DNA of 64,000 nt, from contig JAGXKT010000001.1 of the NCBI GenBank assembly GCA_018335035.1, positions 1 to 64,000 on the forward strand, read 5' to 3'. The notes below the pieces were generated by a model. It had not been told where the DNA came from. It was given only the letters and a program-made list of their open reading frames with translations, and did not search any database. The stretch comes from Phycisphaerae bacterium. GTDB taxonomy: Bacteria > Planctomycetota > Phycisphaerae > SM23-33. This document shows positions 55,580-64,000 of this stretch, piece by piece. The position numbers were made by a program, and so were the translations under genes. The number at the start of each line of letters is the position of its first letter. Position 1 is the first letter of the stretch.

Positions 55580-57247
55580 GTGCTGGGCAAGAGGAAATCT
55601 TACGACGAGCTTCCCGCTCTGAGCGTTCGCCGCGCCGAGTTGCGGGTGTCGCTGCGCCATGTGACGCTGGGCTGGCTGCTGTGCATTGTCTTCATCGTCT
55701 TCTGCCTGCAGGCCAGCCATCGCATCGTCTTCTTCCGCATGGTGGGCTTCACGGATTTTCACTTCGGTTTGCTCGGGGCGTTGCTGTTCCTTCCGCGTCT
55801 TGGGCAGTTTGTCGCGACGGTGCTCGTCGAGCGCACCGGCCTGCGGAAGTACCTGTTCATTCATTCGCTGTTGATCTCTCGTCTGTTGTGGCTTGCGATC
55901 GCGGCCGTGCCCTTGGTGATACCGGTGCCCTCGGGCTCGGCCGTGACGGCGCTTCTGGTGATCTTCGGCGTCAGCCAGTTGTTCCAGGCACTCGGCGAGC
56001 CGGCGTGGATGACGTGGATGGGCGACTTGATCCCGCGACGGATTCGCGGGCGCTTTCTCGCCACGCGCGAGCGGTTGGGCACGATCGTGCGCCTTGCGGC
56101 GTTCACGGGCGTCGGGTTGCTGGTCGACACGGTGACGGCGCAGGGCCTTCCGGAGACTGCCGGCGCTCAGCCAACGCTTCTGTGGGTGCTCTGTACGATC
56201 CTCGCCGTAGGGGGGCTGTTCGGCGCGGGCGACATCCTGATGTTCCGGCGCATTCGCGAGATTCGCCGTTCCAGCGACGAGACGTTCGAGCCGCGCGTGC
56301 TGCAGTTCGATCTGCCGCCGCGGCGGGCGGGTCCGGTGGCCGCGGTCGGGCGGGGTATGCGGTGGCTGGGCAAGGCCGGCGGGGAGTTGCTGGTTGAACC
56401 GTTGCGGGACCCGTATTTCCGCCGATTCGCGCTGTACGCCGCCGCGGGAATCGCCCTGCCGATGTCCGTCGGGGCGTTCGTGATGATCAACGCGCTGGAG
56501 AATCTGGGCTACAGCACGTTTGGCGCGAACGTGTTGTTCATCGGCGTCGGCGGGTTGTCGGGGATCGCCACGGCCCGGCTGTGGGGGCGAGCGATCGACC
56601 GCTGGGGACGCCGCCCCGTGCTGTTCCTCGCGAGTGCCGGGACGATATGTTCGGCGATGCCGTGGTTCTTTGTGACGCACCAAACGCCTGCGCCCGCACC
56701 GCTGGTTGCGGGGCTCAACGTTGCCGGCGGCTGGCTGGGCGAGCTATTCGGCGTACCCGGCTGGCAGCCGGTCGGGCCCGACGTGCCGCTGGGCGCCTAT
56801 CTAGGCGGCGCGCTGGCGTGCACGATCGGCGGGACGTGTTGGGCGGGCGTGCATCTGGCACGGCACGGCATGGTGTTGGGCTTTGCGGACGGGCCCGGGC
56901 GTAGCCGTTACGTTGCGGCCATGAGCGTCCTGTTCGGTATCGGCGGGACAGTAGGCGGGCTGGCCGCCGGTGGGATCGCCTCGGCGCTGAAGGGCTATGA
57001 CGTCACGCTCGGCCCGTTCTACTGGCGCAACTGGCACGCCGTGCTCGTGATGTCGGTTCTGGCACGGCTGGTGGCGCTGGCGATCGTCGCGCGCATGCCG
57101 GACCCCGGCGCGCGCCCGCTGCGTCAGATGGTCCGCAGCATCCGTGCCCAGGTTCGCAGCGGCATTGCCAACGGGTTGTTCTATCCGTGGCGGGTGGTGA
57201 TCGGCCGGCCGCGCAACGCCCGTCGCGGGCGGCGCCGACGGCGCTGA
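55580..57247 (+). CDS. MFS transporter
   Basis: ~12 hydrophobic segments; ARLWGRAIDRWGRRPVLFLASAG MFS loop motif; GTG start. Confidence 0.82.
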   Translation: MLGKRKSYDELPALSVRRAELRVSLRHVTLGWLLCIVFIVFCLQASHRIVFFRMVGFTDFHFGLLGALLFLPRLGQFVATVLVERTGLRKYLFIHSLLISRLLWLAIAAVPLVIPVPSGSAVTALLVIFGVSQLFQALGEPAWMTWMGDLIPRRIRGRFLATRERLGTIVRLAAFTGVGLLVDTVTAQGLPETAGAQPTLLWVLCTILAVGGLFGAGDILMFRRIREIRRSSDETFEPRVLQFDLPPRRAGPVAAVGRGMRWLGKAGGELLVEPLRDPYFRRFALYAAAGIALPMSVGAFVMINALENLGYSTFGANVLFIGVGGLSGIATARLWGRAIDRWGRRPVLFLASAGTICSAMPWFFVTHQTPAPAPLVAGLNVAGGWLGELFGVPGWQPVGPDVPLGAYLGGALACTIGGTCWAGVHLARHGMVLGFADGPGRSRYVAAMSVLFGIGGTVGGLAAGGIASALKGYDVTLGPFYWRNWHAVLVMSVLARLVALAIVARMPDPGARPLRQMVRSIRAQVRSGIANGLFYPWRVVIGRPRNARRGRRRRR

Positions 57248-57287
57248 CGGGCGATTTGGCGTTTCGCCCGTTGTGGTGGCGCGTACA

Positions 57288-57902
57288 ATGGCGGCCGTGT
57301 CGCACGAGATCGAGGCCAAGTTCGACGTCGATGACTTCCGTGCGGTTCGCCGGGTGCTCCGGCAGGCGGCCGCGCGCTATATCGCCACTGTGGTTCAGAC
57401 GGACACGTATTACGATACGTCGACCGGAATGTTGCGCGGGCGCAACTGCGGGCTTCGGATTCGCGAGGTTCACTGTTTGCGGCGGGGCGATGCGCCCGTG
57501 GACACGCGCCCTGTGCTGACGGCCAAGGGACCGCCCCGGCTGCCGGCGTCCTCCCGCGACCGTTCAAGCGGCGTCCGACGGGCCAAGGTGCGCCGCGAAT
57601 TGCAAACCCACTTGGACGATCCCGAGGCCGTGTGCGAGTTGTTCGAGGCGATGGGCTTGCGACGGACCATGACGGTTCAGAAGCGGCGGGCGACGTATCG
57701 CCTGCGGCGGTGCATGATCGAGCTGGACGAACTGCCCGTCATCGGACGCTACGTTGAGATCGAGGCGCCGAGCGAACGCAAGCTGGACGCCATGCGCCGG
57801 CGACTGAATCTGCCGGGTGAGCCGATCACCGACCACTATCTGAACCTGTTGGCACGTGCAGCCAACGATTCGAGACGTCGGACTTTCCTGCTCGAGAGCT
57901 AG
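57288..57902 (+). CDS. CYTH domain-containing protein (class IV adenylate cyclase/thiamine-triphosphatase-like)
   Basis: HEIEAKFDVDD (ExExK), TDTYYDTSTGMLRGRNCGLRIRE, VQKRRATYRLRRCMIELDELPVIGRYVEIEAPSE. Confidence 0.9.
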   Translation: MAAVSHEIEAKFDVDDFRAVRRVLRQAAARYIATVVQTDTYYDTSTGMLRGRNCGLRIREVHCLRRGDAPVDTRPVLTAKGPPRLPASSRDRSSGVRRAKVRRELQTHLDDPEAVCELFEAMGLRRTMTVQKRRATYRLRRCMIELDELPVIGRYVEIEAPSERKLDAMRRRLNLPGEPITDHYLNLLARAANDSRRRTFLLES

Positions 57903-58059
57903 AGCAGCTTAACTTTTTCTGAAACGTTCGGCCTGCTTGCGGCGTCGCCATGCTTCGTCCCCCTGGCCGTACGGCCTGAGGCATCGGCTGCTTCGGCGTC
58001 CTTGCCTGGCTCGTCCTCGGCGACGGCCGATCCGCTACATAAAAAGTTAAACTGCTCTA
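57900..58059. mobile_element. MITE-like non-autonomous element with 19-bp TIRs and TA ends
   Basis: Left TIR TAGAGCAGCTTAACTTTTT (57900-57918); right TIR AAAAAGTTAAACTGCTCTA (58041-58059); 18/19 inverted match; no ORF inside. Confidence 0.75.
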
Positions 58060-58213
58060 ATCGCGTTGCACGTCTCACGGCGCGAACGTATAAAAAGCCC
58101 CTCACGGAGAACCCGACGCGTTCGGGTCGCGTACAAGCGGTAAACAAGCCCCGTTGGCGTGTGGCGGGTGTGCTCGCCGGCCGCGACGGGCGGCGTGCAT
58201 TTCGGAGCGGCAG

Positions 58214-60193
58214 ATGGCTCACGACATTTTGAAGGACTCAGTCGCCAAGCAGACCGGGCGCGCGAGCGTGTTGATTGTCGGCATCCTGTTCGGCGGGGTG
58301 CTGGTGGTGGCGTCGTACGTCGCCCGGCTGGTCTTCGCCGATCAGACGGTCACCGGCGACGGGCGCAGCTTCAACTTCTACAGCGACGTGCTTGCGCTGG
58401 CCGGGGCGGTGTTGCTGGCGGCGCCCATCGTCATCCACGCCGCGAAGGGGCTCTTTCACGGGCACATGCACATGGACGAGTTGGTCGCCCTGGCGATTGT
58501 GGCGGCGATCGCGGCGATGGACTACCAGACGGCCGGCGTCGTGGCGTTCTTCCTGTTGCTGGCGAACCTGATTGAGCAGCGAACGGCGCTGGGAGCTCGC
58601 GCGAGCATCGAGTCACTGGTCCGCCTGGCGCCGAAGAAGGCCCACCGCGTTGAGTCCGACGGCCGCGAAGCGCTCGTCGACCCGCGCGAGTTGCGGCCCG
58701 GCGAGACGGTGCGCGTCCGCCCGGGGGATAACATTCCGGCCGACGGGGAGATCCTTTCCGGCCAGACGACGGTCAACCAGGCCAACGTCACCGGCGAGTC
58801 GATTCCGGTGGACAAGACAGCGGGCGATGAGGTTTTTGCCGGGACCAGCAATGTCTCCGGCGCCGTGGACGTCCGCGTGACCCGTGCGGGCGAGGATACC
58901 ACCCTTGGCAAGGTACGTAAGCTGATCCTTCGTGCGGAGCAGACCCGCATCCCGATCATGCGTCTTATCGACCGCTATGCGGGCTTCTACACGCCGACGA
59001 TCCTGATTCTGGCCGGCGCCGTGCTGTTCTTCACGCGCGACATGGAGCGAACCGTCACGATGCTCGTGGTCGCTTGCCCTTGTGCGCTGATCCTGGCTGT
59101 GCCGACGGCGATGGTCGCGGCGCTGTCGTGTGCGGCCCGGCTGGGCATTCTCGTCAAAGACGTCTCGAACCTGGAACAGGCGCGCAACCTGACGGCCATC
59201 GTGTTAGACAAGACCGGCACGCTGACCACCGGCGAACTGTCCGTTACCCGAATGATGCCTGCTGAGGGCATCGATGGTGCCGAGTTGCTCCGCGTCGGCG
59301 CCTCGGCCGAGCACCGCTCCAGGCATCCTGTCGCCACGGCCGTTGTCGCCGTCGCCGAGAGGGCCAAGGTGATGCTCGACGACCCGGAGCAGTTCGAGGA
59401 AATCTCCGGACGCGGCGTCCGCGCGCGGCTGGACGGGCAGGAGGTTCTGGTCGGTCGACGTAGTTGGCTGGAGGCCGAAGGCGTGGACTTCGCGACGATG
59501 GCCGACGAGAAGTACGCCGAGCCGGAGGGTATCAGCACGCTGTACGTGGCGCAGGGTCGGCGGCTTCTGGGCTGGATCGGCCTGGAGGACCGTACCCGCG
59601 ACGAGGCGCGGCAGGCGATGGGCGAGTTGGAGCAACTGGGTCTGCGGGAGCGCGTCATGGTCACGGGTGACCGCTGGTCCGTCGCACGCCGTGTCGCTCG
59701 CGAGATGGGTTGCACGGAGGTCCAGGCCGAGGTCCTGCCCGCCGACAAGCTCGAACTCGTCGGCGCGCTGCGCGAGCAGGGGCACCGCGTGGCCGTCGTG
59801 GGCGACGGCGTCAACGACGCTCCCGCGCTGGCGGCCGGCGACCTGTCCATCGCCATGGGTGCGGCCGGCAGCGACGTGGCGATCAACTCCGCGACCATCG
59901 CTCTGCTGAACAACGACCTGAGGCGTCTGCCCTTCCTGTTGCGTCTGAGCCGACGGACGGTGCAGGTGATCCATCAGAACCTGCTGTTTGGTGTCGTATT
60001 CATCGTGGCTTTTGAGATTCTCGCGGCGCTGGGGCTCTTGCCGCCGGTGGTGGGGGCTGTGCTGCATACGCTGGCGGCGACGTTCGTGATCTTCAACAGC
60101 GCGCGGATCGTTCGCTTCGGCGAGGAACTGCACGAGGAACCCGAGCAGCGGCGACGGTTTAATCCCCGCGTCGAGCCCGTCGCGGCGGCATGA
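58214..60193 (+). CDS. heavy-metal-translocating P-type (P1B) ATPase
   Basis: VVACPCALILAVPTAMVAALS, VLDKTGTLTTGELSVT, EHRSRHPVATAVV, VGDGVNDAPALAAGDLSIAMGAAGSDVAI; no N-terminal HMA domain. Confidence 0.95.
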   Translation: MAHDILKDSVAKQTGRASVLIVGILFGGVLVVASYVARLVFADQTVTGDGRSFNFYSDVLALAGAVLLAAPIVIHAAKGLFHGHMHMDELVALAIVAAIAAMDYQTAGVVAFFLLLANLIEQRTALGARASIESLVRLAPKKAHRVESDGREALVDPRELRPGETVRVRPGDNIPADGEILSGQTTVNQANVTGESIPVDKTAGDEVFAGTSNVSGAVDVRVTRAGEDTTLGKVRKLILRAEQTRIPIMRLIDRYAGFYTPTILILAGAVLFFTRDMERTVTMLVVACPCALILAVPTAMVAALSCAARLGILVKDVSNLEQARNLTAIVLDKTGTLTTGELSVTRMMPAEGIDGAELLRVGASAEHRSRHPVATAVVAVAERAKVMLDDPEQFEEISGRGVRARLDGQEVLVGRRSWLEAEGVDFATMADEKYAEPEGISTLYVAQGRRLLGWIGLEDRTRDEARQAMGELEQLGLRERVMVTGDRWSVARRVAREMGCTEVQAEVLPADKLELVGALREQGHRVAVVGDGVNDAPALAAGDLSIAMGAAGSDVAINSATIALLNNDLRRLPFLLRLSRRTVQVIHQNLLFGVVFIVAFEILAALGLLPPVVGAVLHTLAATFVIFNSARIVRFGEELHEEPEQRRRFNPRVEPVAAA

Positions 60194-60379
60194 CGGCGAC
60201 GGCCTGCGGATTGTACGAAAAGAACGAGCGGCGAAAGGCCTGGCTCATAGGTTGGATGCGTGAGACGGCACATGGATGAGCATATGACGACGGCATGGGA
60301 TTGCGGAGCATGCATCGCAGTGGGCCAAGGGGGCAAGCGGCTCGTGCGTTCTCAGCGCTCGTTGCGTTGAGGGCTGATG

Positions 60380-61783
60380 TCAGCCGGTGAAGAAATGACG
60401 ACGCGTCTTAGGCAACACAATCAGAGCCACGATACCTGCGGCGATCAGCGCCACGGTCAATGTGTCGGTCGCACTGAGCCCGTGGCGAACCGTCTCGGCG
60501 GCGGGGTCAGGCAGTACGAGCCCCGTCGCGGCCGTGGCGAGAATCGCCGCCGACAGCGCAAGGACCAGCCAGTAGGCCCAGCGCGCCCCGTGGGAGAAGT
60601 GCCCCCACAGCATCCAGGCGGCAGGGGCGACGACCAACGCTGCCGCCCACGAGGGCCCCAGCAGGGGCAGGAAGGTCGGGTTGATCATCTTCCACAGTCC
60701 GGACAGCGCGCCTTCCAACCCCAGCAGTGCCGTGACGATTGCGGCGATGCGGCCGACGCCGCCCAGCAGGCCGACCGGACCCGGCAACGTGGTGGCCGAG
60801 TCCTGGGCCTCCAGTGGGCGACGCTGAAACAGCGCCATGCCGATGGTCAGAACGGCTGCGATGTACAGCCCGGCGTAAGCGGCCGCCAGGGCTACGAACC
60901 GCCCCGGAATCGCTCGGTCAGTGCTCAGCGCGTCAAGCGGATAGAAGTAGGTCAGGTTCGCCAGTACCCCCCCGGCCAGGCGTGGCAAGACGAGCCGATG
61001 GGCCCAGCGCTCGGCCAGGAACGGGTACATCGACCCCAGCACCAACGCCGCCAAGCAGATCAAGAGGGTCATTACCTGTCCGCCCCGCGTGCTGGCCGCG
61101 ACGGCGACGGCGACAAGTATGATGACCGCCAGCCAGATCAGCAGCAGCCCCAGAAGTATCTGCGGGTCGATGCCCTCGCCGAAGGGGATGACCTGCCAGC
61201 CCTTCCCGACGAAGCCGACGACACCCACGACCAGCGACAACAGCACCGCTGCGATGGCGACACTGACGGATGTGAACGTCCAGTTGAACAGCAGGTTGCC
61301 GCCCACGGAAACCAGCAGCGAGATAACGAACGCCGCGATGCCGAGGACGATGACGGGCCAGTCGTAGGGATCGCTGGCGGCCGACATCACACGATGGCGA
61401 ACTGTCAGCAGGAACACCAGCGCACAGACGTAGAACGCGACTGTGACGGCGGCGGCGACGCCGGCGAACTTGCCGATCACGAACAGGCCGCGCGGAACGG
61501 GCTTTGCGATGACAGTCAGCGCGGTCCGGCTGTCGATTTCGCGCGACAGCACGCCGGAGGCGCTGAATGCCGCGACCAGAAGCCCGGACAGCAGCAGCGC
61601 GCTGAGATTAAGGTTCACGAGCATCTTCTGGTCGGTGTCGTGATAATCGATGCCCATGGTCCAGCCGGCCAGGAAGATGTTCAGGACCAGCACGGCGAAC
61701 GTCACGGCGATCAGTACGGTGAAGACCGGCTGGCGGACTGTCTGCACGAACGTGTTACGGAAAATGGCCCAGAATCTCGTCAT
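60380..61783 (-). CDS. ABC-2-type transporter permease / multi-TM membrane protein
   Basis: MTRFWAIFRNTFVQTVRQPVFTVLIAVTFAVLV...SREIDSRTALTVIAKPVPRGLFVIGKFAGVA; ABC-2 permease-like N-terminus, multiple TMs. Confidence 0.78.
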   Translation of the reverse strand: MTRFWAIFRNTFVQTVRQPVFTVLIAVTFAVLVLNIFLAGWTMGIDYHDTDQKMLVNLNLSALLLSGLLVAAFSASGVLSREIDSRTALTVIAKPVPRGLFVIGKFAGVAAAVTVAFYVCALVFLLTVRHRVMSAASDPYDWPVIVLGIAAFVISLLVSVGGNLLFNWTFTSVSVAIAAVLLSLVVGVVGFVGKGWQVIPFGEGIDPQILLGLLLIWLAVIILVAVAVAASTRGGQVMTLLICLAALVLGSMYPFLAERWAHRLVLPRLAGGVLANLTYFYPLDALSTDRAIPGRFVALAAAYAGLYIAAVLTIGMALFQRRPLEAQDSATTLPGPVGLLGGVGRIAAIVTALLGLEGALSGLWKMINPTFLPLLGPSWAAALVVAPAAWMLWGHFSHGARWAYWLVLALSAAILATAATGLVLPDPAAETVRHGLSATDTLTVALIAAGIVALIVLPKTRRHFFTG

Positions 61784-61936
61784 TGTTTGTCCAGTGGCAA
61801 CGGCGCCGGACGGAACGTAAGCGGCGATGCGGCGCTGCCGGTATCATACTTCTCTACGCCGCGTCGGCGAAGGATGTTTCCGCCGGCGCAAGCCCATAGG
61901 CCCGGCGCATCGATGCGTCCGGGCGAGGTCTGATGC

Positions 61937-64000
61937 ATGGAACCCCTTCGACGCGGTAAAAACGTAGCGCTTGCCGGGGCGGGCTTCCAGGTCGTCCTGA
62001 GCGTGTTGATGCTGCTGCTGTGGTTGTGGATCGGCTCGCTGACGGCGATGTCTGCGATGGGACTGTTGGTCGTTGGTGCCGGTGTGTGGCTGATGGCGGC
62101 CGTTCTGATGTATTGCCGCCAACTCGAATCTCGCGAAGAGGTCGAGTTGGACGAATTGGCGGCCGGACGCGGCGAAAGCGTTTTTGCCGGCGACGAGACG
62201 GACCGCCCCGCGGCCGAACGGCGGCGCTGGTTCGACAAATGGGTTTCCCCCGCATTCACCCTTCTGTGGGCGATCTTGCACGCGTTGATCGCTGTTGTGG
62301 TGATCCGCTCGCTGATCGGTCGCGAGGCGGCGAATGTCACCGATCCGCTGCCGGGAGTCGTCTTTCTGGCCGTGGCGTCCTTCGCCGCGTTTCTCTTCGG
62401 GCGCTACGTTATCGGCATGAGCCGTGACCGGCGCTGGCATCTGTTGCGTGCGCCGGCCAGCTACCTGCTGGGTAACGTCATCGTGATGGTAACGACGATG
62501 GCCGCCCTCGCCGCATCGCACTGGGCCTACGCCGAGTTGGACAGGTACCTCGCTTTCGTGGCGCCGGCGCTTCAGGTGCTGCTGGCGGTCGAGTTGGCGC
62601 TCAACTTCGTGCTGGATCGCTACCGGCCGCGCGTGCCGGGGCAGGAGCAACGGCCCAGCTTCGACTCGCGCCTGTTGAACATCGCGGCCGAGCCGGACAA
62701 GATCGGGCATTCGCTCGCCGAGGCGCTGAATTACCAGTTCGGGTTCGAGGTCTCCGGTACATGGTTCTATCAGCTTCTCCAGCGGGCGTTCGTGCCGCTG
62801 CTGCTGTCGGGCGTGGCTGTGCTGGTCGCCGTCAGCTCCGTGGTCATCGTCCCTGCCGGCGAGGTCGGCATCGTCAAGCGCTGGGGACGGCTGGATCGGC
62901 AGAAGCGCACTCTGAACCCGGGCGTGCACATGAAGTGGTTCTGGCCGGTCGAGACGGTGCAGCGCCTCGAGACGGCGAAGCTGCAAGACATCCAGCTTGG
63001 GACGGGCGCGCCACGGACGGCAGAAGACCGGGAGAAAATGGTCGTCAAGGGCGTTGAGCTGTACCTCTGGACGGAAGAGCACGGGCGACGAAAAGAGCGG
63101 GATTTCCTCCTGGCCGCCAGCCCGAAGCAAGGGGAGCGACAGGACGAGCAGCACGGTGTGACGATCATCAAGCTTGTCGTATCCGTGAAGTATAGAATTG
63201 TGAAACCCTATGCCTATGCCTACGGGTTCGTCGATGCTCACGGGCTGCTGGAGTCCATCGCGTATCGCGAAATGACACACTACGCCTCGCGGGCGACGCT
63301 GGATGAGCCGGTCGGCGCCGGCGAGGCGAATCGCCCGGAGGCCATTATGACCTACGGGCGGGCCCGCGCCGCTGATGCACTGCAGCATCGGATTCAAGAC
63401 GCCGTGGACGCGTTGGACATGGGCGTGGCGATCGAGCGCGTTCAGATTATCTCCGCTCACCCGCCGAAGGAAGTGGCCCCGGCCTTCGAGAAGGTTCTTC
63501 AGGCGGAGCGCGGGCGCGAGCAGCAACGCTATCAGGCCCAGGCCGACGCAAATCGTACGCTGTCAGCCGCGGCCGGAAGGCCACAGCTGGCTCTGGAGTT
63601 GGCACATCAGATTCGCACCGTGACGGATTTGGAGGGCCTGAGCGTTGTGCGGAACCAGCCGAAGCAGTTCGCCGCGCGGCTCCAGACGTATATTGCGCAG
63701 GTGACCGAGGAGATCGCGCAGCTGGACAAGGAGATCGCGTATCGTCGGCAGCGCGGCCGCGTCGGCGAAGGCATCGAGGGCAAGCGGGATCTTCGCAAGC
63801 AATACGATGAGTACAAGCAGTTTCTCGATGGCATTGCGGATCCTCAAACGTTCGATTTCAACGCGGAGATCGCCGATCGCCGCGCGACGGCCGAGGCGAT
63901 GCTCGCCACGGCCGGCGGCGAGCTGGTGCAGATCATCGAAGAGGCAAAGGTGTACCGTTGGACCAAGGAGCTGACCGTTCGCTCGCAGGTGGACGAGATC
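61937..64000 (+). CDS. SPFH/HflK-like membrane protein with extended multi-TM N-terminus (incomplete, runs off window)
   Basis: Open frame to the window edge; SSVVIVPAGEVGIVKRWGRLDRQKRTLNPGVHMKWFWPVETVQRLETAKLQDIQLG SPFH pattern; ~280 aa of mostly hydrophobic N-terminal sequence. Confidence 0.85.
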   Translation, partial: MEPLRRGKNVALAGAGFQVVLSVLMLLLWLWIGSLTAMSAMGLLVVGAGVWLMAAVLMYCRQLESREEVELDELAAGRGESVFAGDETDRPAAERRRWFDKWVSPAFTLLWAILHALIAVVVIRSLIGREAANVTDPLPGVVFLAVASFAAFLFGRYVIGMSRDRRWHLLRAPASYLLGNVIVMVTTMAALAASHWAYAELDRYLAFVAPALQVLLAVELALNFVLDRYRPRVPGQEQRPSFDSRLLNIAAEPDKIGHSLAEALNYQFGFEVSGTWFYQLLQRAFVPLLLSGVAVLVAVSSVVIVPAGEVGIVKRWGRLDRQKRTLNPGVHMKWFWPVETVQRLETAKLQDIQLGTGAPRTAEDREKMVVKGVELYLWTEEHGRRKERDFLLAASPKQGERQDEQHGVTIIKLVVSVKYRIVKPYAYAYGFVDAHGLLESIAYREMTHYASRATLDEPVGAGEANRPEAIMTYGRARAADALQHRIQDAVDALDMGVAIERVQIISAHPPKEVAPAFEKVLQAERGREQQRYQAQADANRTLSAAAGRPQLALELAHQIRTVTDLEGLSVVRNQPKQFAARLQTYIAQVTEEIAQLDKEIAYRRQRGRVGEGIEGKRDLRKQYDEYKQFLDGIADPQTFDFNAEIADRRATAEAMLATAGGELVQIIEEAKVYRWTKELTVRSQVDEI

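Noticed and set aside
60377-61933. 518-aa Q/D/H/R-rich ORF antisense to the membrane permease
   Set aside because: Composition is what a reverse-complemented multi-TM gene gives; no domain
61844-63526. 560-aa ORF antisense to the SPFH gene
   Set aside because: Same antisense artefact
1-64000. Search for tRNA/rRNA, CRISPR arrays, toxin-antitoxin or phage-defence modules
   Set aside because: No T-arm/anticodon-arm pattern, repeat-spacer array or characteristic defence protein motifs were seen; the window is largely core metabolism and information processing

Overview
High-GC bacterial chromosome segment. The organism is probably a planctomycete of the Phycisphaerae type, inferred from PEP-CTERM tails ending GLGVLLRRRRR and from overall gene content. 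I found about 50 coding sequences, mostly housekeeping: lpxK, waaA, proB, comEC, aroF-type DAHP synthase, serS, nusA-infB-DUF503-rbfA, hisG, yebC, mlaD/mlaF, zwf-pgl, nadA, murJ, metY-metXW, msrA, a pterin/folate cluster, a P1B ATPase, and an SPFH/HflK-like gene that runs off the right edge. I saw no rRNA, tRNA, CRISPR array, prophage or recognisable defence island. The most notable signals are: (1) a SAM-I/SAM-IV-clan riboswitch upstream of metY and a fused metX-metW gene; (2) a ~310-nt structured RNA or leader with its own promoter and intrinsic terminator just upstream of nusA, where rimP would often sit; (3) a ~160-bp MITE-like element with 19-bp TIRs and TA ends that supplies the stop codon of a CYTH gene; (4) a possible degenerate HhH/EndoIII-like protein with a histone-H1-like Lys-rich tail in the nusA/infB/rbfA operon; (5) a two-domain NDK-like protein; (6) a pseudo-receiver and a pseudo-CPBP protein. 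All functional calls come from reading the sequence and recalling motifs. No database search was run.
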